From: Paenibacillus radicis (ex Gao et al. 2016)
GTDB lineage: Bacteria; Bacillota; Bacilli; Paenibacillales; Paenibacillaceae
Direction of reading: 5' to 3'
Assembly (NCBI RefSeq): GCF_014641555.1
Contig: NZ_BMHY01000013.1
Coordinates: 44,652 to 108,651, forward strand
Length of the DNA: 64,000 nt
Below are positions 33,742 through 42,477 of the stretch, piece by piece. The notes under the pieces were generated by a model. That model did no database searches. It had not been told where the DNA came from and worked only from the letters and a program-made list of their open reading frames with translations. Position 1 is the stretch's first letter; every line of letters starts with the position of its first letter. The translations under genes and the position numbers were made by a program.

Positions 33742-34698
33742 ATGCAAGATGTAGTGCAGGAAGAACTGGCTTTGAGCTTGAAAGGTCGCGACTTTCTTAT
33801 GCTGGTTGACTACACGCCGCAAGAAATTCGTTACCTGATCGATCTGGCGATCGATTTGAAGCGGAAGCAAAAAGCAGGCGAGACGCATCATTTGCTGAAA
33901 GGCAAAACGCTGGGCATGATTTTTGAAAAATCGTCTACACGCACGCGTGTATCGTTTGAGGTTGGCATTTATCAGCTGGGCGGCCAAGGGTTGTTCCTAA
34001 GCGGCAATGATCTGCAAATCGGACGCGGCGAGCCGATTCTGGATACCGCGCAAGTGCTGTCCCGTTATCTGGACGGCATTATGATCCGTACGTTCGCTCA
34101 CCGCAATGTGGTCGAGCTGGCCCGCGGCGCGACGGTTCCGGTTATTAACGGTCTGACCGACCTTTCTCACCCTTGTCAGGCGCTTGCCGACTACCAGACG
34201 ATTCTGGAGCACAAGGGCAAGCTGGAAGGGCTGAAGGTTGCTTATGTCGGTGACGGCAACAACGTCGTTCATTCGCTTATGATGGGCGCGGCTAAGCTTG
34301 GCGTTAACATTTCGGTGGCGACGCCGGAAGGCTATGAGCCGGATGCGGACATGATTCAGCAATCGAAGGAGCATGCTGCCGAGACGGGCGCGACGATTCA
34401 CATCTGCCGTGATCCGAAGGAAGCCGTTGCGGATGCCGATATCATCTACTCCGACGTATGGGCAAGCATGGGGCAAGAAGCGGAGCAAAAAGAGCGCGAG
34501 CTTGCTTTTGCTAACTACCAAGTGAATGAAGAGCTGATGAAATATGCGAACAAAGATTATATGTTCATGCACTGCCTCCCGGCGCATCGCGGCGAAGAAG
34601 TGAGCGAGGGCGTTATCGACGGCAAGCATTCCATTATATTTGACCAGGCGGAGAACCGTCTGCATGCGCAAAAAGCGATCATGGCAGCAATTATGTAA
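33742..34698 (+). CDS. argF: ArgF, ornithine carbamoyltransferase
   Basis: Makes citrulline from ornithine and carbamoyl phosphate. Carbamoyl phosphate loop EKSSTRTRVSFE near residue 57, HPCQALADYQT, and HCLPAHRGEEV near residue 275. 318 residues. ATG at 33742 follows GAGGAGG (33729–33735). No carAB genes are nearby, so carbamoyl phosphate must come from elsewhere. Confidence 0.97.
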   Translation: MQDVVQEELALSLKGRDFLMLVDYTPQEIRYLIDLAIDLKRKQKAGETHHLLKGKTLGMIFEKSSTRTRVSFEVGIYQLGGQGLFLSGNDLQIGRGEPILDTAQVLSRYLDGIMIRTFAHRNVVELARGATVPVINGLTDLSHPCQALADYQTILEHKGKLEGLKVAYVGDGNNVVHSLMMGAAKLGVNISVATPEGYEPDADMIQQSKEHAAETGATIHICRDPKEAVADADIIYSDVWASMGQEAEQKERELAFANYQVNEELMKYANKDYMFMHCLPAHRGEEVSEGVIDGKHSIIFDQAENRLHAQKAIMAAIM

Positions 34699-34737
34699 TC
34701 CAGTTTTATATTACAATTAAGGGGTGCAACCAAGCTC

Positions 34738-35973
34738 ATGGCAAAAGAAAAAATCGTATTAGCCTATTCCGGCGGACTGGATACGTCCGTTATCTTGAAA
34801 TGGTTGAAAGAGACGTATGATGCGGAAATTATCGCATTCACGGCTGATATCGGCCAAAAGGAAGAATTGGACGGTCTGGAAGCAAAAGCGCTGGCAACAG
34901 GCGCTTCGAAAGTATATATCGACGATTTGCGCGATGAGTTCGCTAGCGATTTCATCTATCCGATGTTCCAATCGGGCGCTCTATATGAAGGACAATATCT
35001 GCTCGGTACATCGATCGCTCGTCCGCTGATCGCGAAACGCATGGTCGAGATCGCTCGTGCAGAAGGCGCTACGGCAATCGCACACGGCGCAACGGGCAAA
35101 GGCAATGACCAAGTCCGTTTTGAGCTGAATGCAGCTGCACTGGCCCCGGACATTAAAGTTATCGCTCCTTGGCGTGAAGAAGCGTTCCGCGACCAATTCC
35201 CTGGACGTGCGGAAATGATCGCTTACGCGGAACAACACGGTATTCCGGTAACGGCTTCGGCTGCTAAGCCATATTCCACAGACCGCAACCTGCTGCACAT
35301 CAGCTTCGAGAGCGGCATGCTGGAAGATCCTTGGTTCGACCCAAGCTCCGAAGAGAACGAAAGCATGTACGTGCTGAGTGTTTCGCCTGAGCGCGCTCCT
35401 GACCAAGCAGAATATGTAGAGCTTACGTTTGAAGCCGGCAATTGTACGGCGGTGAACGGCGAGCAGCTTAGCCCGCTTGGCGTTATGGATAAGCTGAACG
35501 AACTGGGCGGCAAGCATGGCATCGGCCGTGTTGATATGGTCGAGAACCGTTTTGTCGGCATGAAGAGCCGCGGCGTATATGAAACGCCGGGCGGTACGAT
35601 TTTGTTCTCCGCACATCGCAAAATGGAGTCCCTTACGATGGACCGTGAAGTAATGAACCTGCGTGATTCGCTGCTGGCGAAATACAGCCAGCTCGTATAC
35701 AACGGCTTCTGGTTCGCACCTGAGCGTATTGCACTGCAAGCGCTCGTATCGGAATCGCAGAAGAACGTTACAGGCGTCGTTCGCTTGAAGCTGTACAAAG
35801 GCAACGTCATCGGCGCAGGCGTGAAGAGCCCTGTGAGTCTGTACAACCCGGACATCGCTACAATGGAAGCTGATCCTTCGCAAGCTTACGATCAAGGCGA
35901 TGCAACCGGCTTTATCCGTCTGAACGCTTTGCGTCTGAAAGTATCTTCCGGCGTACAGCAAAACAATAAATAA
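34738..35973 (+). CDS. argG: ArgG, argininosuccinate synthase
   Basis: ATP-dependent joining of citrulline and aspartate. N-terminal PP-loop motif AYSGGLDTSVIL, GATGKGNDQVRFEL, and GRVDMVENRFVGMKSRGVYETPGG in parts. 411 residues. Ribosome site AAGGGGTG at 34720–34727. It is followed by a strong hairpin in the gap before argH. Confidence 0.98.
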   Translation: MAKEKIVLAYSGGLDTSVILKWLKETYDAEIIAFTADIGQKEELDGLEAKALATGASKVYIDDLRDEFASDFIYPMFQSGALYEGQYLLGTSIARPLIAKRMVEIARAEGATAIAHGATGKGNDQVRFELNAAALAPDIKVIAPWREEAFRDQFPGRAEMIAYAEQHGIPVTASAAKPYSTDRNLLHISFESGMLEDPWFDPSSEENESMYVLSVSPERAPDQAEYVELTFEAGNCTAVNGEQLSPLGVMDKLNELGGKHGIGRVDMVENRFVGMKSRGVYETPGGTILFSAHRKMESLTMDREVMNLRDSLLAKYSQLVYNGFWFAPERIALQALVSESQKNVTGVVRLKLYKGNVIGAGVKSPVSLYNPDIATMEADPSQAYDQGDATGFIRLNALRLKVSSGVQQNNK

Positions 35974-35990
35974 TAATCCGGATCAAATTG

Positions 35991-36037
35991 GGATAGGTCG
36001 CTGTATGTTCGCTTTGCGCGGAGACAGCGGCCTATCC
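35991..36037 (+). repeat. 14-bp stem hairpin in the argG–argH spacer
   Basis: GGATAGGTCGCTGT (35991–36004) pairs with ACAGCGGCCTATCC (36024–36037), 13 Watson-Crick pairs plus one G·T, 19-base loop. It is not followed by a T run, so more likely a processing or stability element than a terminator. Confidence 0.75.
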
Positions 36038-36071
36038 GCACGCTTGCATCCGTAAGGGAGTGTACGAGCCA

Positions 36072-37487
36072 GTGAGCAAACTATGGGGCGGACGGTTCAC
36101 GAAAAAGACCGACCAATTAGTAGAGGAATATACGGCATCGATTACGTTTGACAAAGAATTGGCCGAAGAGGACATTCAAGGCAGTCTGGCACATGTCACA
36201 ATGCTGGGCAAACAAGGCATCCTGCCTGCTGATGACGTAGAGACGATTAAAGACGGCCTTCACCGCGTGCTGCAGAAGATCAAGCGCGGCGATCTGGAAT
36301 TCTCCATCTCCGACGAAGATATTCATATGAATATTGAGAAAACGCTGATTGACGACGTAGGTCCGGTTGGCGGCAAGCTGCATACAGGCCGGAGCCGCAA
36401 CGATCAGGTAGCGACCGATATGCATTTGTATTTGCGCAAGCGCGTCGTCGAGTTTGTTGACCTGCTGCAAAAGCTGCAAGCGGCGCTTATTGAGCAGGCG
36501 AAAGCCAATATCGATACAATTGTTCCAGGCTATACGCATTTGCAGCGGGCGCAGCCGATCCTGTTCGCTCATCATCTGATGGCTTACGTATCGATGTTCG
36601 GCCGTGACTTGGAGCGTCTGCAGGACAGCTACAAGCGGATCAATGTATTGCCGCTCGGAGCGGGTGCATTGGCGGGAACGACGTTCCCGATCGATCGCCA
36701 TTTTGTAGCCAGCCAGCTGAAATTCGACCGCGTGTACGAGAACAGCCTGGATGCAGTCAGCGACCGCGATTTCATTCTGGAATTCCTGTCCCACGCTTCG
36801 ATCATCATGATGCATCTGTCGCGTCTTAGCGAAGAGCTTATCTTGTGGTCGAGCACAGAATTCCGCTTCGTCGAGCTGGACGATGCCTTCTGCACAGGCA
36901 GCAGCATTATGCCGCAAAAGAAAAATCCGGACGTGCCGGAGCTCGTTCGCGGCAAAACAGGCCGTGTCTACGGCAACCTCGTTGGCTTGCTGACGGTGCT
37001 GAAGTCGCTTCCGCTTGCCTACAACAAGGACATGCAGGAAGACAAAGAAGGCATGTTCGATACGGTAAAAACGATGCAGGGTGCATTGCAGCTGTTCACA
37101 CCGATGATCGCAACGATGAAGGTCAACAAGGACCGGATGCGCCAAGCGGTCAACCAAGACTTCTCCAATGCGACGGATATTGCAGACTTCCTCGTTGGCA
37201 AAGGGCTTCCTTTCCGTCAAGCGCATGAAGTTATCGGTAAGACGGTGCTTTATTGCATCGAGCAAAACAAATACCTGCTCGATCTTACGCTGGAAGAGTT
37301 CAAACAATTCTCGACGTTGTTCGATGACCGCATTTATGCGGTTCTCCAGCCGGAGCAAGTCGTTGATGCCCGCAACGTATACGGCGGAACGGCGAAGGTG
37401 CAGGTACAAGGCGCGATTGAACGCGCAGAGCAAAACCTTGCCGATGCTGCCGCTTGGGTAACGGAATACGCGGAGCGCAGCCAGTAA
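36072..37487 (+). CDS. argH: ArgH, argininosuccinate lyase
   Basis: Last step: releases arginine and fumarate. Fumarase/aspartase fold with GRSRNDQVATD, PGYTHLQRAQP and the signature GSSIMPQKKNPDVPE near residue 278. 471 residues from GTG 36072 (MSKLWGGRFTK), spaced eleven bases after AAGGGAG (36054–36060). A GTG at 36060 in frame overlaps the ribosome site. Ends at a strong terminator. Confidence 0.97.
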   Translation: MSKLWGGRFTKKTDQLVEEYTASITFDKELAEEDIQGSLAHVTMLGKQGILPADDVETIKDGLHRVLQKIKRGDLEFSISDEDIHMNIEKTLIDDVGPVGGKLHTGRSRNDQVATDMHLYLRKRVVEFVDLLQKLQAALIEQAKANIDTIVPGYTHLQRAQPILFAHHLMAYVSMFGRDLERLQDSYKRINVLPLGAGALAGTTFPIDRHFVASQLKFDRVYENSLDAVSDRDFILEFLSHASIIMMHLSRLSEELILWSSTEFRFVELDDAFCTGSSIMPQKKNPDVPELVRGKTGRVYGNLVGLLTVLKSLPLAYNKDMQEDKEGMFDTVKTMQGALQLFTPMIATMKVNKDRMRQAVNQDFSNATDIADFLVGKGLPFRQAHEVIGKTVLYCIEQNKYLLDLTLEEFKQFSTLFDDRIYAVLQPEQVVDARNVYGGTAKVQVQGAIERAEQNLADAAAWVTEYAERSQ

Positions 37488-37502
37488 TTCAAATAGAATG
37501 GG

Positions 37503-37556
37503 AAATAACCTCAAGGAGTCGGTTGCGACTGACATCTTGAGGTTATTTTTATTTTA
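37503..37556 (+). terminator. Terminator of the arg operon
   Basis: AAATAACCTCAAG (37503–37515) pairs with CTTGAGGTTATTT (37536–37548), with an inner GTCG/CGAC stem, then T-rich sequence. It overlaps the end of the convergent SDR gene. Confidence 0.88.
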
Positions 37557-38396
37557 TCCGCGCAGCAGTGACTCCGCTCCGTCGATATAGACGGTTGTCC
37601 CGGTAATATGACTCGATTCATCGGATGCTAGGAAAAGAGCGAGATTCGCCACCTGCACTGGACTGCCCGGCGCTTTTTCAAGCGGATGATTGCCCTCCGG
37701 GTATTCCACCGGTATGGTGACCTCCTCAAGCTCCGGCGTCTTTTCCGTACTTTGGCCGATATTCGTATCAATTGCACCGGGACAAATCGCATTGACGCGG
37801 ATGCGGTAGTCTGCGAGCTCCAGCGCGGCCATCTGGGCGAAAGCCGTCTCCGCTGCTTTGGAGCTGCTGTATGCGCTGAAGCCGATGTTGGAAAATACAC
37901 GGTTTCCGTTAATAGAGCTTGTGATGATCATACTGCCGCCCTTTTCTTTCATCAGCGGAATCGCATATTTAACGGTGAGGAAAGTACCGGTCAGATTCGT
38001 ACCAATTGTCTGGCTCCAGTCGGTCAGTTCCATATGCTCGATAGGCGTAATAACGCCGTTGATGCCGGCATTGGCGAAGACGCTGTCCAATCGGCCAAAG
38101 GCCTCATGCGCTTGTTCGAACGCGGTAGAGACTTGTTCCTTGCAGGAAATATCGGTTTCAATAGGCAGGCAGCGCACACCATAATGCTCAGCAAGCGCAT
38201 TTACACCGGCAAGCGCGTCGCTCTGCAGGTCGAGAAGCACCAAATCGGCTCCTTCCTGTGCGAAACGAATCGCGGTTGCCCGGCCGATCCCAGAGGCTGC
38301 GCCGGTGATAAGTGCCGTTGTCCCTTGCAGTCTTTTTGGGGCGGAAAGGCTAGAGTCTGCGGCTGTATGGTTGAGTTCACGAAATTCATTAGACAT
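37554..38396 (-). CDS. Short-chain dehydrogenase/reductase (SDR) family oxidoreductase
   Basis: Classical NAD(P)-dependent SDR. Rossmann TGAASGIGRATAIRFA near residues 31–46, NAG motif (FANAGING), catalytic Ser in ITSSINGN and Tyr-x3-Lys in AYSSSKAAE, and ICPGAIDTNI; 280 residues. An acidic residue after the second strand (LLDLQSD) points to NAD(H) preference. The substrate cannot be told from sequence. Single gene on the minus strand, convergent with argH and divergent from the two-component system. Confidence 0.9.
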   Translation of the reverse strand: MSNEFRELNHTAADSSLSAPKRLQGTTALITGAASGIGRATAIRFAQEGADLVLLDLQSDALAGVNALAEHYGVRCLPIETDISCKEQVSTAFEQAHEAFGRLDSVFANAGINGVITPIEHMELTDWSQTIGTNLTGTFLTVKYAIPLMKEKGGSMIITSSINGNRVFSNIGFSAYSSSKAAETAFAQMAALELADYRIRVNAICPGAIDTNIGQSTEKTPELEEVTIPVEYPEGNHPLEKAPGSPVQVANLALFLASDESSHITGTTVYIDGAESLLRG

Positions 38397-38527
38397 GTGG
38401 AAGAGCCTCCTTATCCAAATTTAAGTTTTGTACTTGGTATTATCCTAAAATAGAGCATTCTAAACACATGATCTTGCTTACCGCAGAGAATGCTCAAGGC
38501 TGGGCGCTATACATAAGAGGCGATTTG

Positions 38528-38568
38528 TTTACAAGTTGGAAACAAGTTGGAGATGGTTCGCATATATT
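38528..38568 (+). promoter_or_regulatory. 11-bp direct repeats and -10 element before the response regulator gene
   Basis: Three 11-bp steps start at 38528, 38539 and 38550; the first two share ACAAGTTG and the third is degenerate. TATATT follows at 38563–38568. Repeats of one helical turn placed where a -35 should be are typical of OmpR/PhoB-family activators. A related sequence lies before the lipoprotein gene at 40839–40857. Confidence 0.5.
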
Positions 38569-38625
38569 CTTTGTTTAAAATAGGAACCATATGGTTATTT
38601 AATGGATGAATAGAGAAAGCGTGGT

Positions 38626-39330
38626 GTGGCTAGGGTGGAGCATCGGCTGCTGGTGGTGGACGACGAGGCAAGCATTGTGAACGCAATCGCCTATGCCTTT
38701 CGGCGGGAAGGTTATATCGTGGAGACAGCGTACGACGGGGAAGAGGCGCTTGCCAAGGCAGCGTCCTTCCGGCCGCATGTTATCGTGCTGGACGTGATGA
38801 TGCCCCGGATGAATGGCTACGACGTCTGCCGCCGGCTGGAGAACCGTAAAGGCATCGGGATCATTTTGCTAACGGTTAAAAACGACATCGTCGATAAGGT
38901 GCTTGGTTTGGAGCTTGGAGCCGATGATTATATGACCAAGCCGTTTGATCTGCGCGAGCTGACGGCGAGAGTGAAGGCGCTGGCGAGGCGGGTGGAGAAG
39001 AGCGCGGCGGAAGAGCCGGAGAAAGCGGCGTTCATTGAGCTGGGCGGGGTGAAAATCGGCGTTCTGCAGCGTACGCTGCATGCGCATGGTGAATTGGTCG
39101 AGCTGACGCCAAAGGAATTTGATCTCGCTGTGCTGCTGCTTGGGCATCCCGAACGTGTCTACACGCGCGAGGAGCTGTTAGAGCTCGTATGGGGCATGGA
39201 GTATGCGGGAGGAACGAGGACCGTCGATATCCATATCCAGCGGCTCCGCAAAAAGCTCGGCGACCAGCAGCAGTTGCTGCTCCAGACGGTTTATGGCATT
39301 GGCTATAAAGCATCGGGAGATCGGGCATGA
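38626..39330 (+). CDS. OmpR/PhoB-family response regulator
   Basis: Receiver domain with the acidic pocket (VVDDE), phospho-acceptor Asp in IVLDVMMPRMNG near residue 56 and the conserved Lys in DYMTKPFDLRE. It is joined to a winged-helix DNA-binding domain (LTPKEFDLAVLLLGHP…GGTRTVDIHIQRLRKKLG). 234 residues. GTG start with a weak ribosome site. Overlaps the kinase gene by four bases. Physiological signal unknown. Confidence 0.93.
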   Translation: MARVEHRLLVVDDEASIVNAIAYAFRREGYIVETAYDGEEALAKAASFRPHVIVLDVMMPRMNGYDVCRRLENRKGIGIILLTVKNDIVDKVLGLELGADDYMTKPFDLRELTARVKALARRVEKSAAEEPEKAAFIELGGVKIGVLQRTLHAHGELVELTPKEFDLAVLLLGHPERVYTREELLELVWGMEYAGGTRTVDIHIQRLRKKLGDQQQLLLQTVYGIGYKASGDRA

Positions 39331-40805
39331 GATTTCGATTTAGCCTTAAGCTGAAAATGAGTCTAGTGCTAGGCATCCTGTTAATTTTGACCGTTGCTGT
39401 GCTAAGCGGGCTTGTGCTGCGGGGCATCACGCAAAATCAGCAGCAGCGGATGGAAGAGGTGTTGGCGAAGCAGAGCCAGGTGGCGGCTCAATATGTCCGG
39501 CAAAATTACGTTACCGGCGAGGAACGGCTGCCGGCAGCGACGTTTATGTCGCAAAACGGCAAACGGCTGTCACTTTACCTTGCGATGCTCAGCGGCTTGC
39601 CGACAGCGCTTTATGACGCCAGCGGCAAGGAGACAGGAAGCTCCCTAACGACGCCGGGTTCGCCCGACTATAGTGATACGTTGGGTTATGCGTTGAAGGG
39701 GAGTATTGCTTATCAGACGGCTGGCGATTCCGTTGTTTATTTTGCCCCCATTCGAAGTGATGAAGGCATGTTGGGTGTCATCCGGCTGCACTACTCTACG
39801 GGCGGCGATCTTCACTTTGTGAAGGAGATTCGCGATTTATTCCGCACGGCAGGGCTAGTTGTGCTCGTTGCCAGCTTTTTGATCGGATACGGCTACTTTT
39901 ACCGGCTTGCCGCCGTCATTTCCAAGCTGCGCCGCGCATCAAGGGAGATTCGAGAAGGGCATTTTCTGAAGCGGCCGCCGGTGCGCCGGCGTGATGAGCT
40001 TGGCGATTTGGGCAATGACATTTACTATATGAGCGGCTCGATCGAGGCCAATATCGCGGGAATGCAAGAGGAGCAGCGAAAGCTGGAGTTGGCGATTCGG
40101 AAGCTTCAGGAATTGGAGCGCCAGCAAAAGCAGTTTATCGGCAACATCAGCCATGAATTTAAAACGCCGTTAACCGCGATTCGCGCCTATATCGATTTAT
40201 TGAGTATGTACCGTGACGATCCGAAGCTGACGGAGGAAGCGATCGGCAGCATGGGCAAGGAATCAGAGCGGCTGTATGAGATGGTGGATAAGGTGCTGCA
40301 TCTGGCGGAGCTGGAGAAATATGATTTTGAACATCAGGCGGAGGCGGTTGCGCTGGATGAACTGCTGCTCGACCTGTCGGGGCGAATGCGCGGCAAGGCT
40401 GCGAAATTCGATTTGACGATTGAGACAAAACTTAAACCGTCGGTTGTATGGGCGGACCGCGAGAACCTGATTCATATTTTCGTCAATCTGCTGGACAACG
40501 CCATCAAATATAATTTGCCGGGCGGACGAATCGTCATTCGTACAGAAGCGAGCGATGCTGGCCAGGTAATCGTATCGGTCGAGGATACAGGCATCGGCAT
40601 TCCGGCGGAAGCGCAGGATAAAATTTTTGAGCCGTTCTTCACGGTAAACAAGGATCGTGCCCGGAGGTCGGGCGGTACGGGACTGGGATTGTCTCTTGTG
40701 AAGCAATTGACGGAGGCGCAGGGCGGGACAATCGAGCTGTTTCCGGCTGTGAAAGGCGGAACCGTGTTTCGCATTACATTTCCAATGTTTCGGAATGAGG
40801 CATGA
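39327..40805 (+). CDS. Membrane sensor histidine kinase
   Basis: Partner of the response regulator (ATGA overlap). First transmembrane helix at residues 12–32, an extracellular sensing region of about 140 residues, second helix at about 172–190, HAMP linker, HisKA with the phospho-His in NISHEFKTPLTAIRAY (about residue 275), and HATPase with NLLDNAIKYN, DTGIGIP and GGTGLGLSLVKQL. 492 residues, complete. Sensing domain not recognised. Confidence 0.93.
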   Translation: MRFRFSLKLKMSLVLGILLILTVAVLSGLVLRGITQNQQQRMEEVLAKQSQVAAQYVRQNYVTGEERLPAATFMSQNGKRLSLYLAMLSGLPTALYDASGKETGSSLTTPGSPDYSDTLGYALKGSIAYQTAGDSVVYFAPIRSDEGMLGVIRLHYSTGGDLHFVKEIRDLFRTAGLVVLVASFLIGYGYFYRLAAVISKLRRASREIREGHFLKRPPVRRRDELGDLGNDIYYMSGSIEANIAGMQEEQRKLELAIRKLQELERQQKQFIGNISHEFKTPLTAIRAYIDLLSMYRDDPKLTEEAIGSMGKESERLYEMVDKVLHLAELEKYDFEHQAEAVALDELLLDLSGRMRGKAAKFDLTIETKLKPSVVWADRENLIHIFVNLLDNAIKYNLPGGRIVIRTEASDAGQVIVSVEDTGIGIPAEAQDKIFEPFFTVNKDRARRSGGTGLGLSLVKQLTEAQGGTIELFPAVKGGTVFRITFPMFRNEA

Positions 40806-40828
40806 CGATGCAATTGTTTTACACGGTT

Positions 40829-40881
40829 GAAACATATCGGAAACAACTGGAGACGGTGACGAAACATCGGTTGTGTACGAT
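40829..40881 (+). promoter_or_regulatory. Candidate response-regulator box before the lipoprotein gene
   Basis: GAAACA occurs at 40829, 40840 and 40861 (spacing 11 and 21 bp). GGAAACAACTGGAGACGGT (40839–40857) closely matches GGAAACAAGTTGGAGATGGT at 38538–38557, apart from one base of spacing. TACGAT at 40876–40881 could serve as -10. Confidence 0.45.
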
Positions 40882-40913
40882 ACAGCTATACCGATGAGAG
40901 GGGCCTTAATATA

Positions 40914-42029
40914 ATGAAATCAAATCGAAAAAGAAACAGCAAATGGATAGCAGGAACCGTGGTGCTTGGCTGCTTTGTCATGCTGGCGACTGCTTGCTCC
41001 AGCGGAACCGGCAAAGAGCTTGGAGGACCAGGGGGACGCGAGACGGTCAACAAACCGGACAAGACGATTACCGTTATTAACGAGCCCGTGCAGAAAAACG
41101 TGAAGCTGACGGTTAGCGGCATCACAACGATCGACAATGCGCGCGGCATGAATTTTATCGGTGACGGCAAGCTGATCATTAGCCGTCCGAACAAGGATGT
41201 CGAGCCGATCCAGGGTGAAGGGGAAAAGGTTCAACCTAACAATATCTACTTGTACGACCTGCAGACGAAGAAAGCTGAAGCGCTTGCTCCAGCCTCGGAA
41301 AATCAAGGGTTCTCGGAAGTGTCGCCGGACGGCAAATATCTGTTCTACAAAATGACGGAGGAAGCTACCGCGTTTGGTCGTATACTGAACCTGGAGACGA
41401 AGCAGTCGGTCATGCTCGGCAAAGAGCCGATTGATCTGAGCTCTGGACAGTGGATCGATAACAGTCATGTTTTCTTCACGACACTGTCAGGCAAAATGAT
41501 CGTAGCGGACACGGACGGCAATCTGAAGACGATCGCGCAGGCGAACGGATATATTTTCACAGCGGCGATGGGTAATGACGGCATCTATTATGTGACAGGC
41601 GACCGGATGGAGCTCTACTTCCAGTCACTGGAGGAAGGAACGAAACCGGAAAAGATCGCCGAGGGTGTGGAGTGGATTATCCCTTCCCCGGATCTGAAGC
41701 AGCTGGCAATGGTGAAAAAGACGTCGGAGACCGTGCGAGAGCTGTCGGTTGTGGATCAGAAGGGGAAAACGCTGCTCAAAATTACAAAGGGCACGCAAAT
41801 TTTCGGAACGCGCTGGTCGCCGGATGGCACGAAGCTGGCCTACAGCCTGACTTCTGAAAATAGCGGAGACAACGGGATTTTTGTAGCAGATGCGTTGACA
41901 GGGGAAACAACTTCGGTGCTAGTCGAGCAAGCGGCTGACACACTGAATTGGGACGCAACCGGCACCAAGCTGGTCACATCCACGTATAAAGAAGACCAAT
42001 TCAGAACGTCGATCATTTCATTGAACTAA
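40914..42029 (+). CDS. TolB-like beta-propeller lipoprotein
   Basis: Secreted lipoprotein: basic start, hydrophobic helix, and lipobox LATAC with the acylated Cys at residue 28, followed by SSGTGKE. The body has repeated propeller-like motifs (SPDGKYLFYKM, SPDLKQLAMV, RWSPDGTKLAYSL, NWDATGTKLVTST). 371 residues. Placed directly after the two-component genes with a shared upstream motif, so it may be a target or accessory sensor of that system (inference). Catalytic function not expected. Confidence 0.8.
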   Translation: MKSNRKRNSKWIAGTVVLGCFVMLATACSSGTGKELGGPGGRETVNKPDKTITVINEPVQKNVKLTVSGITTIDNARGMNFIGDGKLIISRPNKDVEPIQGEGEKVQPNNIYLYDLQTKKAEALAPASENQGFSEVSPDGKYLFYKMTEEATAFGRILNLETKQSVMLGKEPIDLSSGQWIDNSHVFFTTLSGKMIVADTDGNLKTIAQANGYIFTAAMGNDGIYYVTGDRMELYFQSLEEGTKPEKIAEGVEWIIPSPDLKQLAMVKKTSETVRELSVVDQKGKTLLKITKGTQIFGTRWSPDGTKLAYSLTSENSGDNGIFVADALTGETTSVLVEQAADTLNWDATGTKLVTSTYKEDQFRTSIISLN

Positions 42030-42117
42030 TTTCAAGCAATAATGAACTATTTCCATGCAGTAATTGTCTAACAAAGGGAGCCAGACGAATCCAATCAAAC
42101 ATTTGTAGAGAGGCGGG

Positions 42118-42369
42118 GTGAAGGAAATGGATAAAACGCAGCGAATCAAGCGTCTGAGAGAAGTGGAAGAGATCTGCTACAGGTTATGCTATGCATTGCT
42201 CGATAGCGAAGTATTGGCACATGGTGCGGCTAAAGAGGCGTTGTGCCGGCTTTGGCGCGACGATCGGTTTTTCGAAGGCGAGGCTGATCAGACGAAGCTC
42301 TTGAGACGCCATGCATCCGCTGCGTGTTTATCCTTTTTCAAACGGGCTAAAACCCACACCATCGCTTAA
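42118..42369 (+). CDS. Small protein resembling an isolated sigma-70 region-2-like helix bundle
   Basis: 83 residues from GTG 42118, or 80 from ATG 42127 (MDKTQRIKRLREVEEICYRL). The pattern …CYALLDSEVLAHGAAKEALCRLWRDD resembles region 2 of extracytoplasmic-function sigma factors, but region 4 and the promoter-melting part are absent. It is not a recognised family, and could be a decayed sigma factor or a small regulator. A good terminator follows the stop, which supports a real transcript. Confidence 0.5.
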   Translation: MKEMDKTQRIKRLREVEEICYRLCYALLDSEVLAHGAAKEALCRLWRDDRFFEGEADQTKLLRRHASAACLSFFKRAKTHTIA

Positions 42370-42386
42370 GCTCGTTTTATGCAGAG

Positions 42387-42422
42387 CGGCCCCTTTCGGA
42401 AACGGAAGGGGCCGTTCTTGTT
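42387..42422 (+). terminator. Terminator after the small sigma-like ORF
   Basis: CGGCCCCTTTCG (42387–42398) pairs with CGGAAGGGGCCG (42403–42414) around a GAAA tetraloop with a T·G pair; tail TTCTTGTTT. Confidence 0.85.
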
Positions 42423-42477
42423 TGTGCTGCGCTTGAATGGAGCGGGTGGGGGCCAAAGCCTAAGGTAGTCGAGTCTT

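Noticed and set aside
33656..33754. Arg-rich 32-codon frame before argF as a possible leader peptide
   Set aside because: Five Arg codons are suggestive, but the GTG overlaps the only ribosome-site-like sequence and the frame runs past the argF start. No attenuator with a T run follows.
36117..37535. 472-residue minus-strand frame opposite argH
   Set aside because: Covers argH and its terminator; argH signature motifs are certain on the plus strand.
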